Positions 1-5,967 of a DNA stretch of 8,360 nt are shown here, piece by piece; the stretch's first letter is position 1, and each line of letters begins with the position of its first letter. The stretch spans positions 15,929-24,288 of the forward strand of contig DFBQ01000051.1 of the NCBI GenBank assembly GCA_002367355.1, given 5' to 3'. Position numbers and translations under genes: made by a program. The stretch comes from Deltaproteobacteria bacterium UBA3076. Lineage in GTDB: Bacteria > Desulfobacterota > Dissulfuribacteria > Dissulfuribacterales > UBA3076. The notes under the pieces were generated by a model, which saw only the letters and a program-made list of their open reading frames with translations, did no database searches and had not been told where the DNA came from.

Positions 1-39
1 CCTTCCACCTTCCACCTTCAGCCTTCAACCTTCCTCACT
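1..39 (-). repeat. Heptamer tandem repeat at the 3' end of the CPC ATPase gene
   Basis: Read on the minus strand, this is a run of about 4.5 seven-base units of the form AAGGTNG (AAGGTTG, AAGGCTG, AAGGTGG, AAGGTGG). It begins within the last codons of the ATPase gene, and the TGA stop is supplied by the first unit. The array may continue beyond the window edge. Similar seven-base tracts follow two other stop codons here. Confidence 0.7.
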
Positions 40-2253
40 CTTGTCCGGCCCCAGCCCCGGTGCATCCCAAGCCATAAGCCGGCTGGAATTGAGCAGGATG
101 CCAAATGAATGAACTATGTGTAGTGCCCCGGCCATAATTGGCGGGAGCATACCTGCGGCCCCGAGTATCACACCTCCTATGTTGGTGGAGACAGCCAGCC
201 AGTGATTCTGCTCGATGGTTTTAATAGTCTCGTGGCTGAGCTGCCGAAGCCTTACAATGCACTCAAGATCGCTATTCACCAAGGCAATATCCGCTGCCTC
301 AATGGCAACTTCGGCCCCTCCGGCCCCCATGGCCACACCCACGCTGGAACTCGCCAGGGCCAGGGCGTCGTTTACGCCGTCACCCACCATGACCACCTGT
401 TTGCCCTGGGCTTCGAGCTGTTCCACATAGTGTGCCTTTTCCTTGGGAAGCAGGACAGCCTGGTAGTCGTCAAATTCAAAGTCCTCGGCCATGGCCTTGG
501 CTACCGGCTCTGTGTCTCCGGTGACCAAGTGCATGCTGGAGATTCCGTCCTTACGGAGCCAGTTGATCACATCTCCGGCACCGGCTCTGATGGTATTGGA
601 TACTGCTATCAGCCCCTGGGCCTTTCCGTTTTTTGCCACATAAACTACGGTGTTTCCCCTGGCGATGAGGTCACCCGCATGGCCCTTGAAATATTTTATG
701 TTGACCCCATCCTCGTCCATGAACTTGTCGTTCCCTACCAGGATCTTGTCTCCATCCAACCGGGCCCGGACTCCCCGGCCCAGAATAAACTCGCACATAA
801 CATGGGGTTTGGGCTTAATGCCCAGTTCAGCAGCAGCAGCCACCAGGGCCTGGGCCATGGGATGCTGGTAATAAGCCTCTGCAGTGGCAGCCAGGGCAAG
901 GACACTTATCGGGCTCTGCCTCGTAGTCCGTGGGATCACCTCGACCACTCGTGGAACCTCGGTGGTAAGAGTGCCGGTCTTGTCAAAACAGAAACAATTC
1001 GCCTCGCCTATATGCTCAAGGTAAAGCCCTCCTTTGATGAGGGTGTGGTTCCGGGCCGCATTGGCAAGGGCGGCTGAGACTGCGGTAGAAGCAGCCAGTA
1101 CAGTCGCACATGGGCAGGCCAGGACCAGCATCACCGTGAAGGCCCGCAGGGGATCCATGGTGATGATCAAGGTTCCCAGGACCGCTGCAACGGAAATGCG
1201 CATGAGTCGCGAGGCCAGTATGTCTGCACGTTTCTCCGAAGGTGCCCGGTTCTCCAGGGAGTCTTCCACCAGATGCAGGATTCGACAGAGATAGGTCTCA
1301 TCTCCCACCTTTTCGGCCCGGATGAAGATTGCCCCTTGCTGGACAATGGTACCGGCAAAGACACGGTCCTCCGCCCGGCGTACCTCAGGCTCAGACCGGC
1401 CGGTGATAGGGGCCTCGTCCACCAGGGCCTCTCCTTCGAGTACCACCCCGTCCACAGAGATTTTCTCACCTGTGTGACATACTACGGTATTGCCGGCCTT
1501 GACCTGGTCCGCAGGCATTTCCACCTCCACTCCGTCAACTACGATAAAGGTATTTTTTGCCGCCACCTGGAGAATATCGCGAATCGCCCTGCGGGATCGT
1601 TCACCCACATAATCTTCAAGGAGCATACCGATCCGCAGGATCCAGATGATTTCCAGTGCTGCAACTGCCTCTCCAACAAAAATAGCCACCACGCAGCTAA
1701 CGGCCAGGAAGGGGAATAGGCTCATATACCGGCCCTGGCACAGATTCTCCCAGGCATGCTTGAGGAGCGGCAGCGCCCCGACTGCCGATACCAGTGCGAT
1801 GAGGCTGAAGGGACCCTGTGACAAAGGGGATTTAAATATAACCTCACGAATCAGGACATAAGCCATGAAACCAGTGAGGGCTATCACCTCTACGAGGCGG
1901 CCTACCAGTGATCTCTCAGGCTTGGAGGGACGACAATCCGGACATTTCAGGCCGCAGGTCACAGGGCGCAGGCCCTCTTGGCCCGGCGCAATAACCTGAT
2001 CGTCATTCAGCCACTGGTTAAGGAGCTTTAAAAGACCTGAAGGAGATACCTTATCCGGATCATAGAAAAGTATGACACTCCCTGTCACAGGCCTTACCTT
2101 GGCGCCGGCCACGTCTGCCTGCCTGGAGACCCAGTCCGCCAAGGCTGCAGCCCTGTTGCCGTTATAGCGGATGTCTGCAACCCTGACACGCATACGACCG
2201 GGGATGCTGTGCCGGACTTGTAATCCCTTTTGATTAAGTTCGCTTTTATTCAT
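25..2253 (-). CDS. P1B-type heavy-metal ATPase, CPC type, with N-terminal HMA2-like domain and a TGR actuator motif
   Basis: A 742-residue integral membrane metal pump. Residues 11-80 form an HMA2-like domain opening with a hydrophobic, arginine-rich IPGRMRVR stretch (about 18-25). It has no CxxC metal site. A cysteine cluster C100-x3-C104-x2-C107 lies between this domain and the first membrane segments. The membrane metal site is C380-P-C382, as in Cu+ or Zn2+/Cd2+ pumps. The phosphorylation loop DKTGT begins at D424, the nucleotide-domain HP pair is at 464-465 and GDGVND is at 624-629. The actuator motif reads T284-G-R286-S instead of TGES, so the glutamate normally needed for dephosphorylation is absent. 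The C-terminal membrane pair resembles that of the plus-strand ATPase (ending LHIVHSFGILLNSSRL). The ATG at 2253 has a CAGGAAC ribosome site upstream. The gene is divergent from the plus-strand operon, and its TGA stop lies inside a heptamer repeat. Metal specificity is unknown, but the family call is firm. Confidence 0.93.
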   Translation of the reverse strand: MNKSELNQKGLQVRHSIPGRMRVRVADIRYNGNRAAALADWVSRQADVAGAKVRPVTGSVILFYDPDKVSPSGLLKLLNQWLNDDQVIAPGQEGLRPVTCGLKCPDCRPSKPERSLVGRLVEVIALTGFMAYVLIREVIFKSPLSQGPFSLIALVSAVGALPLLKHAWENLCQGRYMSLFPFLAVSCVVAIFVGEAVAALEIIWILRIGMLLEDYVGERSRRAIRDILQVAAKNTFIVVDGVEVEMPADQVKAGNTVVCHTGEKISVDGVVLEGEALVDEAPITGRSEPEVRRAEDRVFAGTIVQQGAIFIRAEKVGDETYLCRILHLVEDSLENRAPSEKRADILASRLMRISVAAVLGTLIITMDPLRAFTVMLVLACPCATVLAASTAVSAALANAARNHTLIKGGLYLEHIGEANCFCFDKTGTLTTEVPRVVEVIPRTTRQSPISVLALAATAEAYYQHPMAQALVAAAAELGIKPKPHVMCEFILGRGVRARLDGDKILVGNDKFMDEDGVNIKYFKGHAGDLIARGNTVVYVAKNGKAQGLIAVSNTIRAGAGDVINWLRKDGISSMHLVTGDTEPVAKAMAEDFEFDDYQAVLLPKEKAHYVEQLEAQGKQVVMVGDGVNDALALASSSVGVAMGAGGAEVAIEAADIALVNSDLECIVRLRQLSHETIKTIEQNHWLAVSTNIGGVILGAAGMLPPIMAGALHIVHSFGILLNSSRLMAWDAPGLGPDKSEEG

Positions 2254-2287
2254 TATTCTGTTCCTGAAAAGGACATAATCTCAATAA

Positions 2288-2295
2288 AATTTTTC
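2288..2295 (+). repeat. Left target-site duplication AATTTTTC
   Basis: AATTTTTC abuts the left terminal inverted repeat of the MITE-like element and recurs directly after its right end at 2472-2479. A third copy lies at 2678-2685. The sequence is AT-rich, so the third copy could be coincidental. Confidence 0.55.
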
Positions 2296-2330
2296 GTAAC
2301 TTCTCAATAAGTCTGGGTACCAGTCACTGG

Positions 2331-2377
2331 ATTCCCGCCTTCGCCTGTCTGCGTGCGACGCACAGGCAGGCGGGAAT
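2331..2377. repeat. Hairpin-forming palindrome inside the MITE-like element
   Basis: The outer arms ATTCCCGCC and GGCGGGAAT enclose further pairing, GCCTGT (2343-2348) with ACAGGC (2362-2367) and GCGT with ACGC. Together they make a long, GC-rich, interrupted hairpin in either strand. It is of the same kind as dispersed extragenic palindromes common in delta-proteobacterial-type genomes (my recollection, not tested). Confidence 0.7.
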
Positions 2378-2401
2378 GACGATTGGGTGTGAGCGCCTGT
2401 C

Positions 2402-2421
2402 ATTCCGGCAAAAGCCGGAAT
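2402..2421. repeat. Perfect 8-bp stem with AAAA loop inside the MITE-like element
   Basis: ATTCCGGC (2402-2409), loop AAAA, GCCGGAAT (2414-2421). The stem is perfect and is followed by no T-run in the plus direction, so it is read as part of the repeat element and not as a factor-independent terminator. Confidence 0.7.
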
Positions 2422-2479
2422 CCATTGGATAGTCGCAAAATATGATTTGCCCGGACTTATTGAGAAGCTACAATTTTTC

Positions 2480-2677
2480 CACCTGTGCGGTTAGATATTA
2501 GATTTATTGTTAGGGAACCAAAAAGGGAATTATCACGAAAGCACGAAAGATTAAAAACACGAAAGGGAAGTCTGTGGATGGACGCGCCAACTTGACTCTT
2601 AGGTTTTTGTTCCGTGTTTTCGTACCTTCGTATTTTCGTGATTGATTTTAAATAGTTTCTTAACCGCACAAGGTCCA
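2480..2677. repeat. Second inverted-repeat (MITE-like) element adjoining the first
   Basis: The outer ends carry TGTGCGGTTA (about 2484-2493) and TAACCGCACA (2661-2670), preceded or followed by an ACC(T) match with one indel. The inner arms are longer and imperfect. The left arm, about 2531-2565, contains ATCACGAAAGCACGAAAG and ACACGAAAGG. The right arm, about 2611-2642, is the approximate reverse complement, rich in CGTGTTTTCGTA and TTTTCGTGAT. The element is bounded on both sides by AATTTTTC (2472-2479 and 2678-2685), the same word that flanks the first element. No coding content is evident. Whether it is a separate mobile element or the remnant of an older insertion cannot be decided from one copy. 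Confidence 0.5.
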
Positions 2678-2758
2678 AATTTTTCAGTTAAAAAATAATT
2701 ATAGACAATTATAGTTACTACTATTGCAATTCATTCTCTACTTGAATACCGAGAGCAC

Positions 2759-2787
2759 CTTATAAAACAAGCTCCCCGTTTTGTCAA
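2759..2787 (-). promoter_or_regulatory. Sigma70-type promoter, minus strand
   Basis: On the minus strand a consensus -35 TTGACA (2782-2787) is followed by a 17-bp spacer and a -10 TATAAG (2759-2764). Transcription would start near 2752 and run toward the CPC ATPase, giving a leader of about 500 nt that passes through both palindromic elements. It is the best promoter match seen in the window. Confidence 0.6.
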
Positions 2788-2837
2788 CTCACCTTATGAA
2801 TAAAGCCTTAACCGGAGAGGCTCAGCAAAAAAGGGGC

Positions 2838-2867
2838 TTGACAAATGATCCTTTCCCTGTTTTTTAT
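2838..2867 (+). promoter_or_regulatory. Candidate promoter for the plus-strand operon
   Basis: A consensus -35 TTGACA (2838-2843) precedes a poorly matching -10, TTTTTA or TTTTAT, at a spacing of 17-18 bp (2861-2867). It lies about 100 bp upstream of the SCA-type ATPase start. The weak -10 suggests either an activator-dependent promoter or a misassigned one. It sits back to back with the minus-strand promoter, about 50 bp between the two -35 boxes, so a shared regulator in between is possible. No convincing Fur box was found. Confidence 0.35.
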
Positions 2868-2967
2868 GGAGCAAGTTTAATCCTTAATAATATTCTTTTG
2901 CAATAACATAAAATACAAATAGTTTTCTTTATTGAATGATCGTGGCCCATATTACGTCGGAAAATCA

Positions 2968-5109
2968 ATGAATCCAGAGTGTTCAGGCGGCGCAAGTCAA
3001 GTCGGTGAGATGCTCGCCGATGCTGATTTGGAAATCGCACACGAGCTGCCGGGCAGGATCCGATTCAAAGGGCCATTTCTTTCACACCCTGCCTTAGATA
3101 GACCTTTTTTTGAAGCCTACATCCTGGCAATGGAAGGGGTTGAGGATGTGAGGATAAATCACAAGGCCTCTTCCATCATCATAAAATACCATGGAAATTC
3201 CGACACCCGCGACCGGATTCTGTCATCTTTGGCTGTTCCTCCGAAAGAGACCATATCGGACCAGAGATACATCGATACCAGGATCGATGCCGACGTCAGC
3301 GGCATCATCCTGTCTCTGGCTGTTCTCCTGGCCCTTCCCATCCTGCCCATGCGTCTGAAGGCTATCATTTCATGGCTTTCAGTCTCTCCGGTAATCCTGG
3401 AAGGCGCTACGGCTCTTGTCACCAAAGGCCTCAAGGTAGAGGTCCTGGATGCAACCGCTGTTACCCTTGCCCTTGTCAGGAGGGATTACTTTACGGCCAA
3501 TGCCGTTCACCTTTTGCTGAGGACCGGTGACTATATCCACCACACAACTGAAACCAACTCAGACCGTCTGATCAGGAGCCTTCTGAGGCCTGAGACTGGC
3601 ATGGCCTGGGTGGAGGAGGAAGGCACGGAAAGGCAGATACCCATTTCAGAGATCCTGCCTGGCCAGTTGGTGGCAGTTGGGGCAGGTGACCTTATCCCGA
3701 TAGACGGCCGGATAGAGCAGGGTACGGCCCTAGTCAACCAGGCCTCCATGACCGGGGAACCTGTGCCGGTCAGGAAAGAGGTCGGCGACACGGCAATGTC
3801 CGGCACAGTGGTCGAAGAAGGCAGGATCAAAATAAAAGCTGTGAGCGTTGGCAGAGAGACCACTACAGCCCGTATTTCCCGCTATATCGAGTCCTCGTTG
3901 AAGACAAAATCTGTTGCCCAGAGAGAGTCTGAAAAACTGGCTGACCGCCTGGTGCCCCTGACATTCGCATTGGGTGGCGTGATGGCTGTCCTTACCAGGG
4001 ATCTCGAAAGGGCTGCTGCTGTATTTATGGTGGATTACTCCTGCGCCATTAAGCTCTCCACACCGGTATGCATCAAGATTGCCATGTACCAGGCAGGAAA
4101 GGAGGGAGTCCTCGTAAAGGGCGGTCAGGCCATTGAGGCAATGGCTGGAGTAGACACTATAGTTTTTGACAAGACAGGGACCGTCACCAGCGGGCAGTTT
4201 GAGGTGACCGACTGCATTTCCCTGGCAAAAGACCTGGACAGCGACGGTCTCCTGGCCCTGGCTGCTTCGGCAGAGGAACATTACTCTCATCCCATAGCCG
4301 ACGCGGTTGTCCGGGCGGCAAAAGAGAAATCCCTGGCATTCTATGATCATTCCGAGGTGGACTTCATCGTTGCTCACGGCGTGGCCACTTATGTTGACGA
4401 AAAAAGGCTCCTTATAGGTAATGAGCATTTCCTTAAAGACGACGAGGGGATCGACTTCAGTCCTGTTCCTGAAATCAAGAGCAGGCTGGCAGGCGAAGGA
4501 AAGGCGCTGCTCTTTGTGGCACTGGACGGTCGTCTCATTGGGGTCATCGCACTTCGTGACACTATCAGGCCTGAGGCCCGGGCTGTGATCGGACGGCTCA
4601 AAGAACTCGGAGTTAAACGTACGGTGATTCTCACAGGCGATCACCACACAAGGGCCAAGGCCATTGCCGAATCCCTCGGGCTTGACGAGTTCTACAGCGA
4701 GCTTCTGCCTGAAGACAAGGTTGCCAAAATAGCCGAATTCCAAGCCCGCGGGAACAAGGTCGCCTTTGTCGGGGACGGCATTAACGATGCGCCAGCTATG
4801 ATGGCAGCGGATGTCGGCATTTCCATGGCCCAGGGTTCGGATATCGCAAGGGCCACAGCAGAGGTAGTCCTTCTGAAAGAGGGTCTCGTGGGGGTAGCTC
4901 TTGCCAGGGAGGTGTCTGTCAAAACCATGGGTCTTATCCGTACGAATTTCGGTCTGGCCGTGGGGATCAATTCATCCATTCTCATCGGTGCAACCATTGG
5001 CTGGCTTTCTCCTCTTGCGTCAGCGATCCTGCACAACACTTCAACCGTAGGGATTCTCCTGAACGCCCTGACAGGAGTTTCTCTAGAGCATGACACGGTA
5101 CCAAAGTGA
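2968..5109 (+). CDS. P1B-type metal ATPase with SCA membrane motif (P1B-6 / FezB-like, putative iron transporter)
   Basis: A membrane ion pump of 713 residues from ATG 2968, which has a weak CGGAAA upstream. An in-frame TTG at 2932 would add 12 residues but has no ribosome site. Residues 22-78 form an HMA2-like domain with LPGRIRF at 28-34 and no CxxC. Hydrophobic helices follow at about 110-150 and 160-185. The actuator domain has an intact TGE (262-264). The membrane metal site reads S358-C-A360 in DYSCAIKLSTP, lacking the usual CPC or SPC. DKTGT starts at D401, HP is at 441-442 and GDGIND at 602-607. The last membrane pair ends HNTSTVGILLNALTG. As I recall, an SCA motif marks subgroup P1B-6, which includes FezB of ferrosomes. 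The FeoA-like gene immediately downstream supports an iron substrate. The P-type ATPase call is firm; the FezB-like role is an inference. Confidence 0.93.
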   Translation: MNPECSGGASQVGEMLADADLEIAHELPGRIRFKGPFLSHPALDRPFFEAYILAMEGVEDVRINHKASSIIIKYHGNSDTRDRILSSLAVPPKETISDQRYIDTRIDADVSGIILSLAVLLALPILPMRLKAIISWLSVSPVILEGATALVTKGLKVEVLDATAVTLALVRRDYFTANAVHLLLRTGDYIHHTTETNSDRLIRSLLRPETGMAWVEEEGTERQIPISEILPGQLVAVGAGDLIPIDGRIEQGTALVNQASMTGEPVPVRKEVGDTAMSGTVVEEGRIKIKAVSVGRETTTARISRYIESSLKTKSVAQRESEKLADRLVPLTFALGGVMAVLTRDLERAAAVFMVDYSCAIKLSTPVCIKIAMYQAGKEGVLVKGGQAIEAMAGVDTIVFDKTGTVTSGQFEVTDCISLAKDLDSDGLLALAASAEEHYSHPIADAVVRAAKEKSLAFYDHSEVDFIVAHGVATYVDEKRLLIGNEHFLKDDEGIDFSPVPEIKSRLAGEGKALLFVALDGRLIGVIALRDTIRPEARAVIGRLKELGVKRTVILTGDHHTRAKAIAESLGLDEFYSELLPEDKVAKIAEFQARGNKVAFVGDGINDAPAMMAADVGISMAQGSDIARATAEVVLLKEGLVGVALAREVSVKTMGLIRTNFGLAVGINSSILIGATIGWLSPLASAILHNTSTVGILLNALTGVSLEHDTVPK

Positions 5110-5121
5110 GGTGATAAAGTG
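5107..5121 (+). promoter_or_regulatory. Ribosome site overlapping the ATPase stop (translational coupling)
   Basis: The ATPase stop TGA (5107-5109) is embedded in TGAGGTGATAAAGTG. GAGGTGAT acts as the ribosome site for the GTG start at 5119, nine bases after the stop. The arrangement implies coupled translation of ATPase and FeoA-like protein and supports that non-ATG start. Confidence 0.7.
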
Positions 5122-5835
5122 CTGACACTTTTCGATGCAAAACCAGGACCCTTCAGGATAATACACATAGAAGGGAACAGGCTGGCCCGGCGTCTGGAAG
5201 ACTTCAGAATCCTCCCTGGAAGGGTGATAACAAAGATCGAGTTAAAGAGCGATAAGGACACAGCCCCTGCCATCCGTGTAGCCACAAAGGAACGGGAAGG
5301 GGTCCTGGGCGGAGGTATGAGTCTTAAGATCTGGGTAGATTATCAGGATTCCATTATAACCCTGGCCTCCCTTCCTCCCAAGGCAACCGGTGTGGTTAAG
5401 GAGCTTTCCGGGGGAAAGTTTATGGTTGATGCTGTAGGCCTTCTTGGAATACGAGAAGGTGAGGAAGTAACGCTCCTTCACCGGCTGCCGCCTATGGACT
5501 ATGTGGTCAGGGTGGATACACGCCGGATCAGAGTCGGCGAAGGGGCTGCCGCCAAGATATGGGGAACAATAGAAGGCAGGCCTGTTCAACTCACGGCCCT
5601 TGGTCACGGACGTTCGCTCGTTGTGGAACAAATCGCCGGAGGCATGACGTCTTTGGAGCACTTTGAAAAGCTGGGTATCAGACCTGGGTCCAGGATAGTA
5701 GTGGAAGGGGTGGAGCCCAGGCAGAGCCTCGGCATTGGAAGGACCCAGATTGTGCGCATTCAAAGCCCGGATGGAATGGAGCTATGGCTTGGGGAAAGAG
5801 AAGCTTCATATATCACGGGAGTGATGGTTAAATAG
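5119..5835 (+). CDS. Protein with three FeoA-like (SH3-fold) modules
   Basis: A soluble-looking 238-residue protein starting at GTG. Typical FeoA is about 75-85 residues and partners the ferrous-iron transporter FeoB. Here the pattern 'interaction helix, LGIxPG turn, beta-strands' appears three times. Module 1 (about 8-60) has RRLEDFRILPG. Module 2 (about 82-150) has VGLLGIREGEEV then RVGEGAAAKIWG. Module 3 (about 158-238) has FEKLGIRPGSRI and ends LWLGEREASYITGVMV. Module 1 is the most degenerate. There are no membrane helices, signal peptide or DNA-binding helix-turn-helix of the DtxR type. Coupling to the ATPase gene suggests it binds, regulates or docks that pump much as FeoA does FeoB. 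This is an inference. The FeoA assignment is by motif reading, and a divergent SH3-like family is the alternative. Confidence 0.8.
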   Translation: MLTLFDAKPGPFRIIHIEGNRLARRLEDFRILPGRVITKIELKSDKDTAPAIRVATKEREGVLGGGMSLKIWVDYQDSIITLASLPPKATGVVKELSGGKFMVDAVGLLGIREGEEVTLLHRLPPMDYVVRVDTRRIRVGEGAAAKIWGTIEGRPVQLTALGHGRSLVVEQIAGGMTSLEHFEKLGIRPGSRIVVEGVEPRQSLGIGRTQIVRIQSPDGMELWLGEREASYITGVMVK

Positions 5836-5861
5836 GTGGAAGGTAGAAGGTAGAAGGAAAG
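5834..5861 (+). repeat. Heptamer tandem repeat after the FeoA-like gene
   Basis: Four seven-base units run directly on from the TAG stop: AGGTGGA, AGGTAGA, AGGTAGA, AGGAAAG. The stop codon itself overlaps the first unit. A looser seven-base TGAACGC/TGAAATC pair follows near 5875-5890. The strand-specific purine bias matches the tract at 1-39 read on the other strand. Confidence 0.65.
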
Positions 5862-5936
5862 AGAAACACAGGACCTGAACGCTGAAATCCGAGGTCACAA
5901 ACAAAATTTTAGGTTAAGGACCCGTAAAGGAATAAG

Positions 5937-5958
5937 TAATTCTAGAAGAATTAGGAGG
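5937..5958 (+). promoter_or_regulatory. Small palindrome and strong ribosome site before the Met/Gln/Pro-rich gene
   Basis: TAATTCT-AGA-AGAATTA (5937-5953) is a perfect 7-bp inverted repeat with a 3-base loop. It runs into the consensus ribosome site AGGAGG at 5953-5958, nine bases before the ATG at 5968. The overlap could let the hairpin mask the ribosome site, but it is short and AT-rich and may be chance. Confidence 0.4.
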
Positions 5959-5967
5959 AAATAGCTT

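Larger units (their letters stand above)
2296..2471. mobile_element. MITE-like non-autonomous element, 176 bp, with terminal inverted repeats
   Basis: The ends are 24-bp terminal inverted repeats (2296-2319 and 2448-2471) differing at 3 positions. The left end starts GTAACTTCTCAATAAGTC, and the right end is its complement with one change over these 18 bases. The direct repeat AATTTTTC immediately flanks both sides (2288-2295 and 2472-2479), as expected of an 8-bp target-site duplication. Inside are two hairpins: ATTCCCGCC/GGCGGGAAT (2331-2339 with 2369-2377) and a perfect ATTCCGGC-AAAA-GCCGGAAT (2402-2421). There is no transposase frame, so mobilisation would need an enzyme supplied in trans. 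The boundaries rest on the repeat and duplication match. Confidence 0.75.
2254..2967. other. Divergent intergenic region with two palindromic elements and promoters
   Basis: No convincing gene is present in this 714-bp stretch between the two divergent ATPase genes. It is clearly more AT-rich than the flanking coding DNA. From left to right it holds the CPC-ATPase ribosome site, a MITE-like element (2296-2471), a second inverted-repeat element (about 2480-2677), an AT-rich stretch with a direct repeat AATTATAG-AC-AATTATAG near 2696-2714, a minus-strand promoter (2759-2787), a small AGCCT/AGGCT stem at 2804-2822, and a candidate plus-strand promoter (2838-2867). A 73-codon open frame on the minus strand (2457-2678) lies almost exactly over the second repeat element and is probably fortuitous. 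Confidence 0.75.

Noticed and set aside
202..1077. 291-codon open frame on the plus strand
   Set aside because: It is fully antisense to the CPC ATPase, which has all P-type motifs. The translation has no recognisable domain and no ribosome site; it is a codon-bias shadow.
2457..2678. 73-codon minus-strand frame in the intergenic region
   Set aside because: It coincides with the second inverted-repeat element, has no recognisable product, and its composition follows the CACGAAA repeat.
2696..2714. Possible Fur box in the AT-rich stretch
   Set aside because: By eye only about 11 of 19 positions fit the classical Fur consensus, and the pattern is a direct repeat (AATTATAG twice), not an inverted one. 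It is too weak to call.
3730..4743. 337-codon open frame on the minus strand
   Set aside because: It lies entirely opposite the SCA-type ATPase catalytic region. The translation is Cys/His-rich without any family pattern.
4692..5285. 197-codon minus-strand frame spanning the ATPase/FeoA junction
   Set aside because: It is antisense to two well-supported genes, and its Arg/Ser/Pro-rich translation is typical of an antisense shadow.
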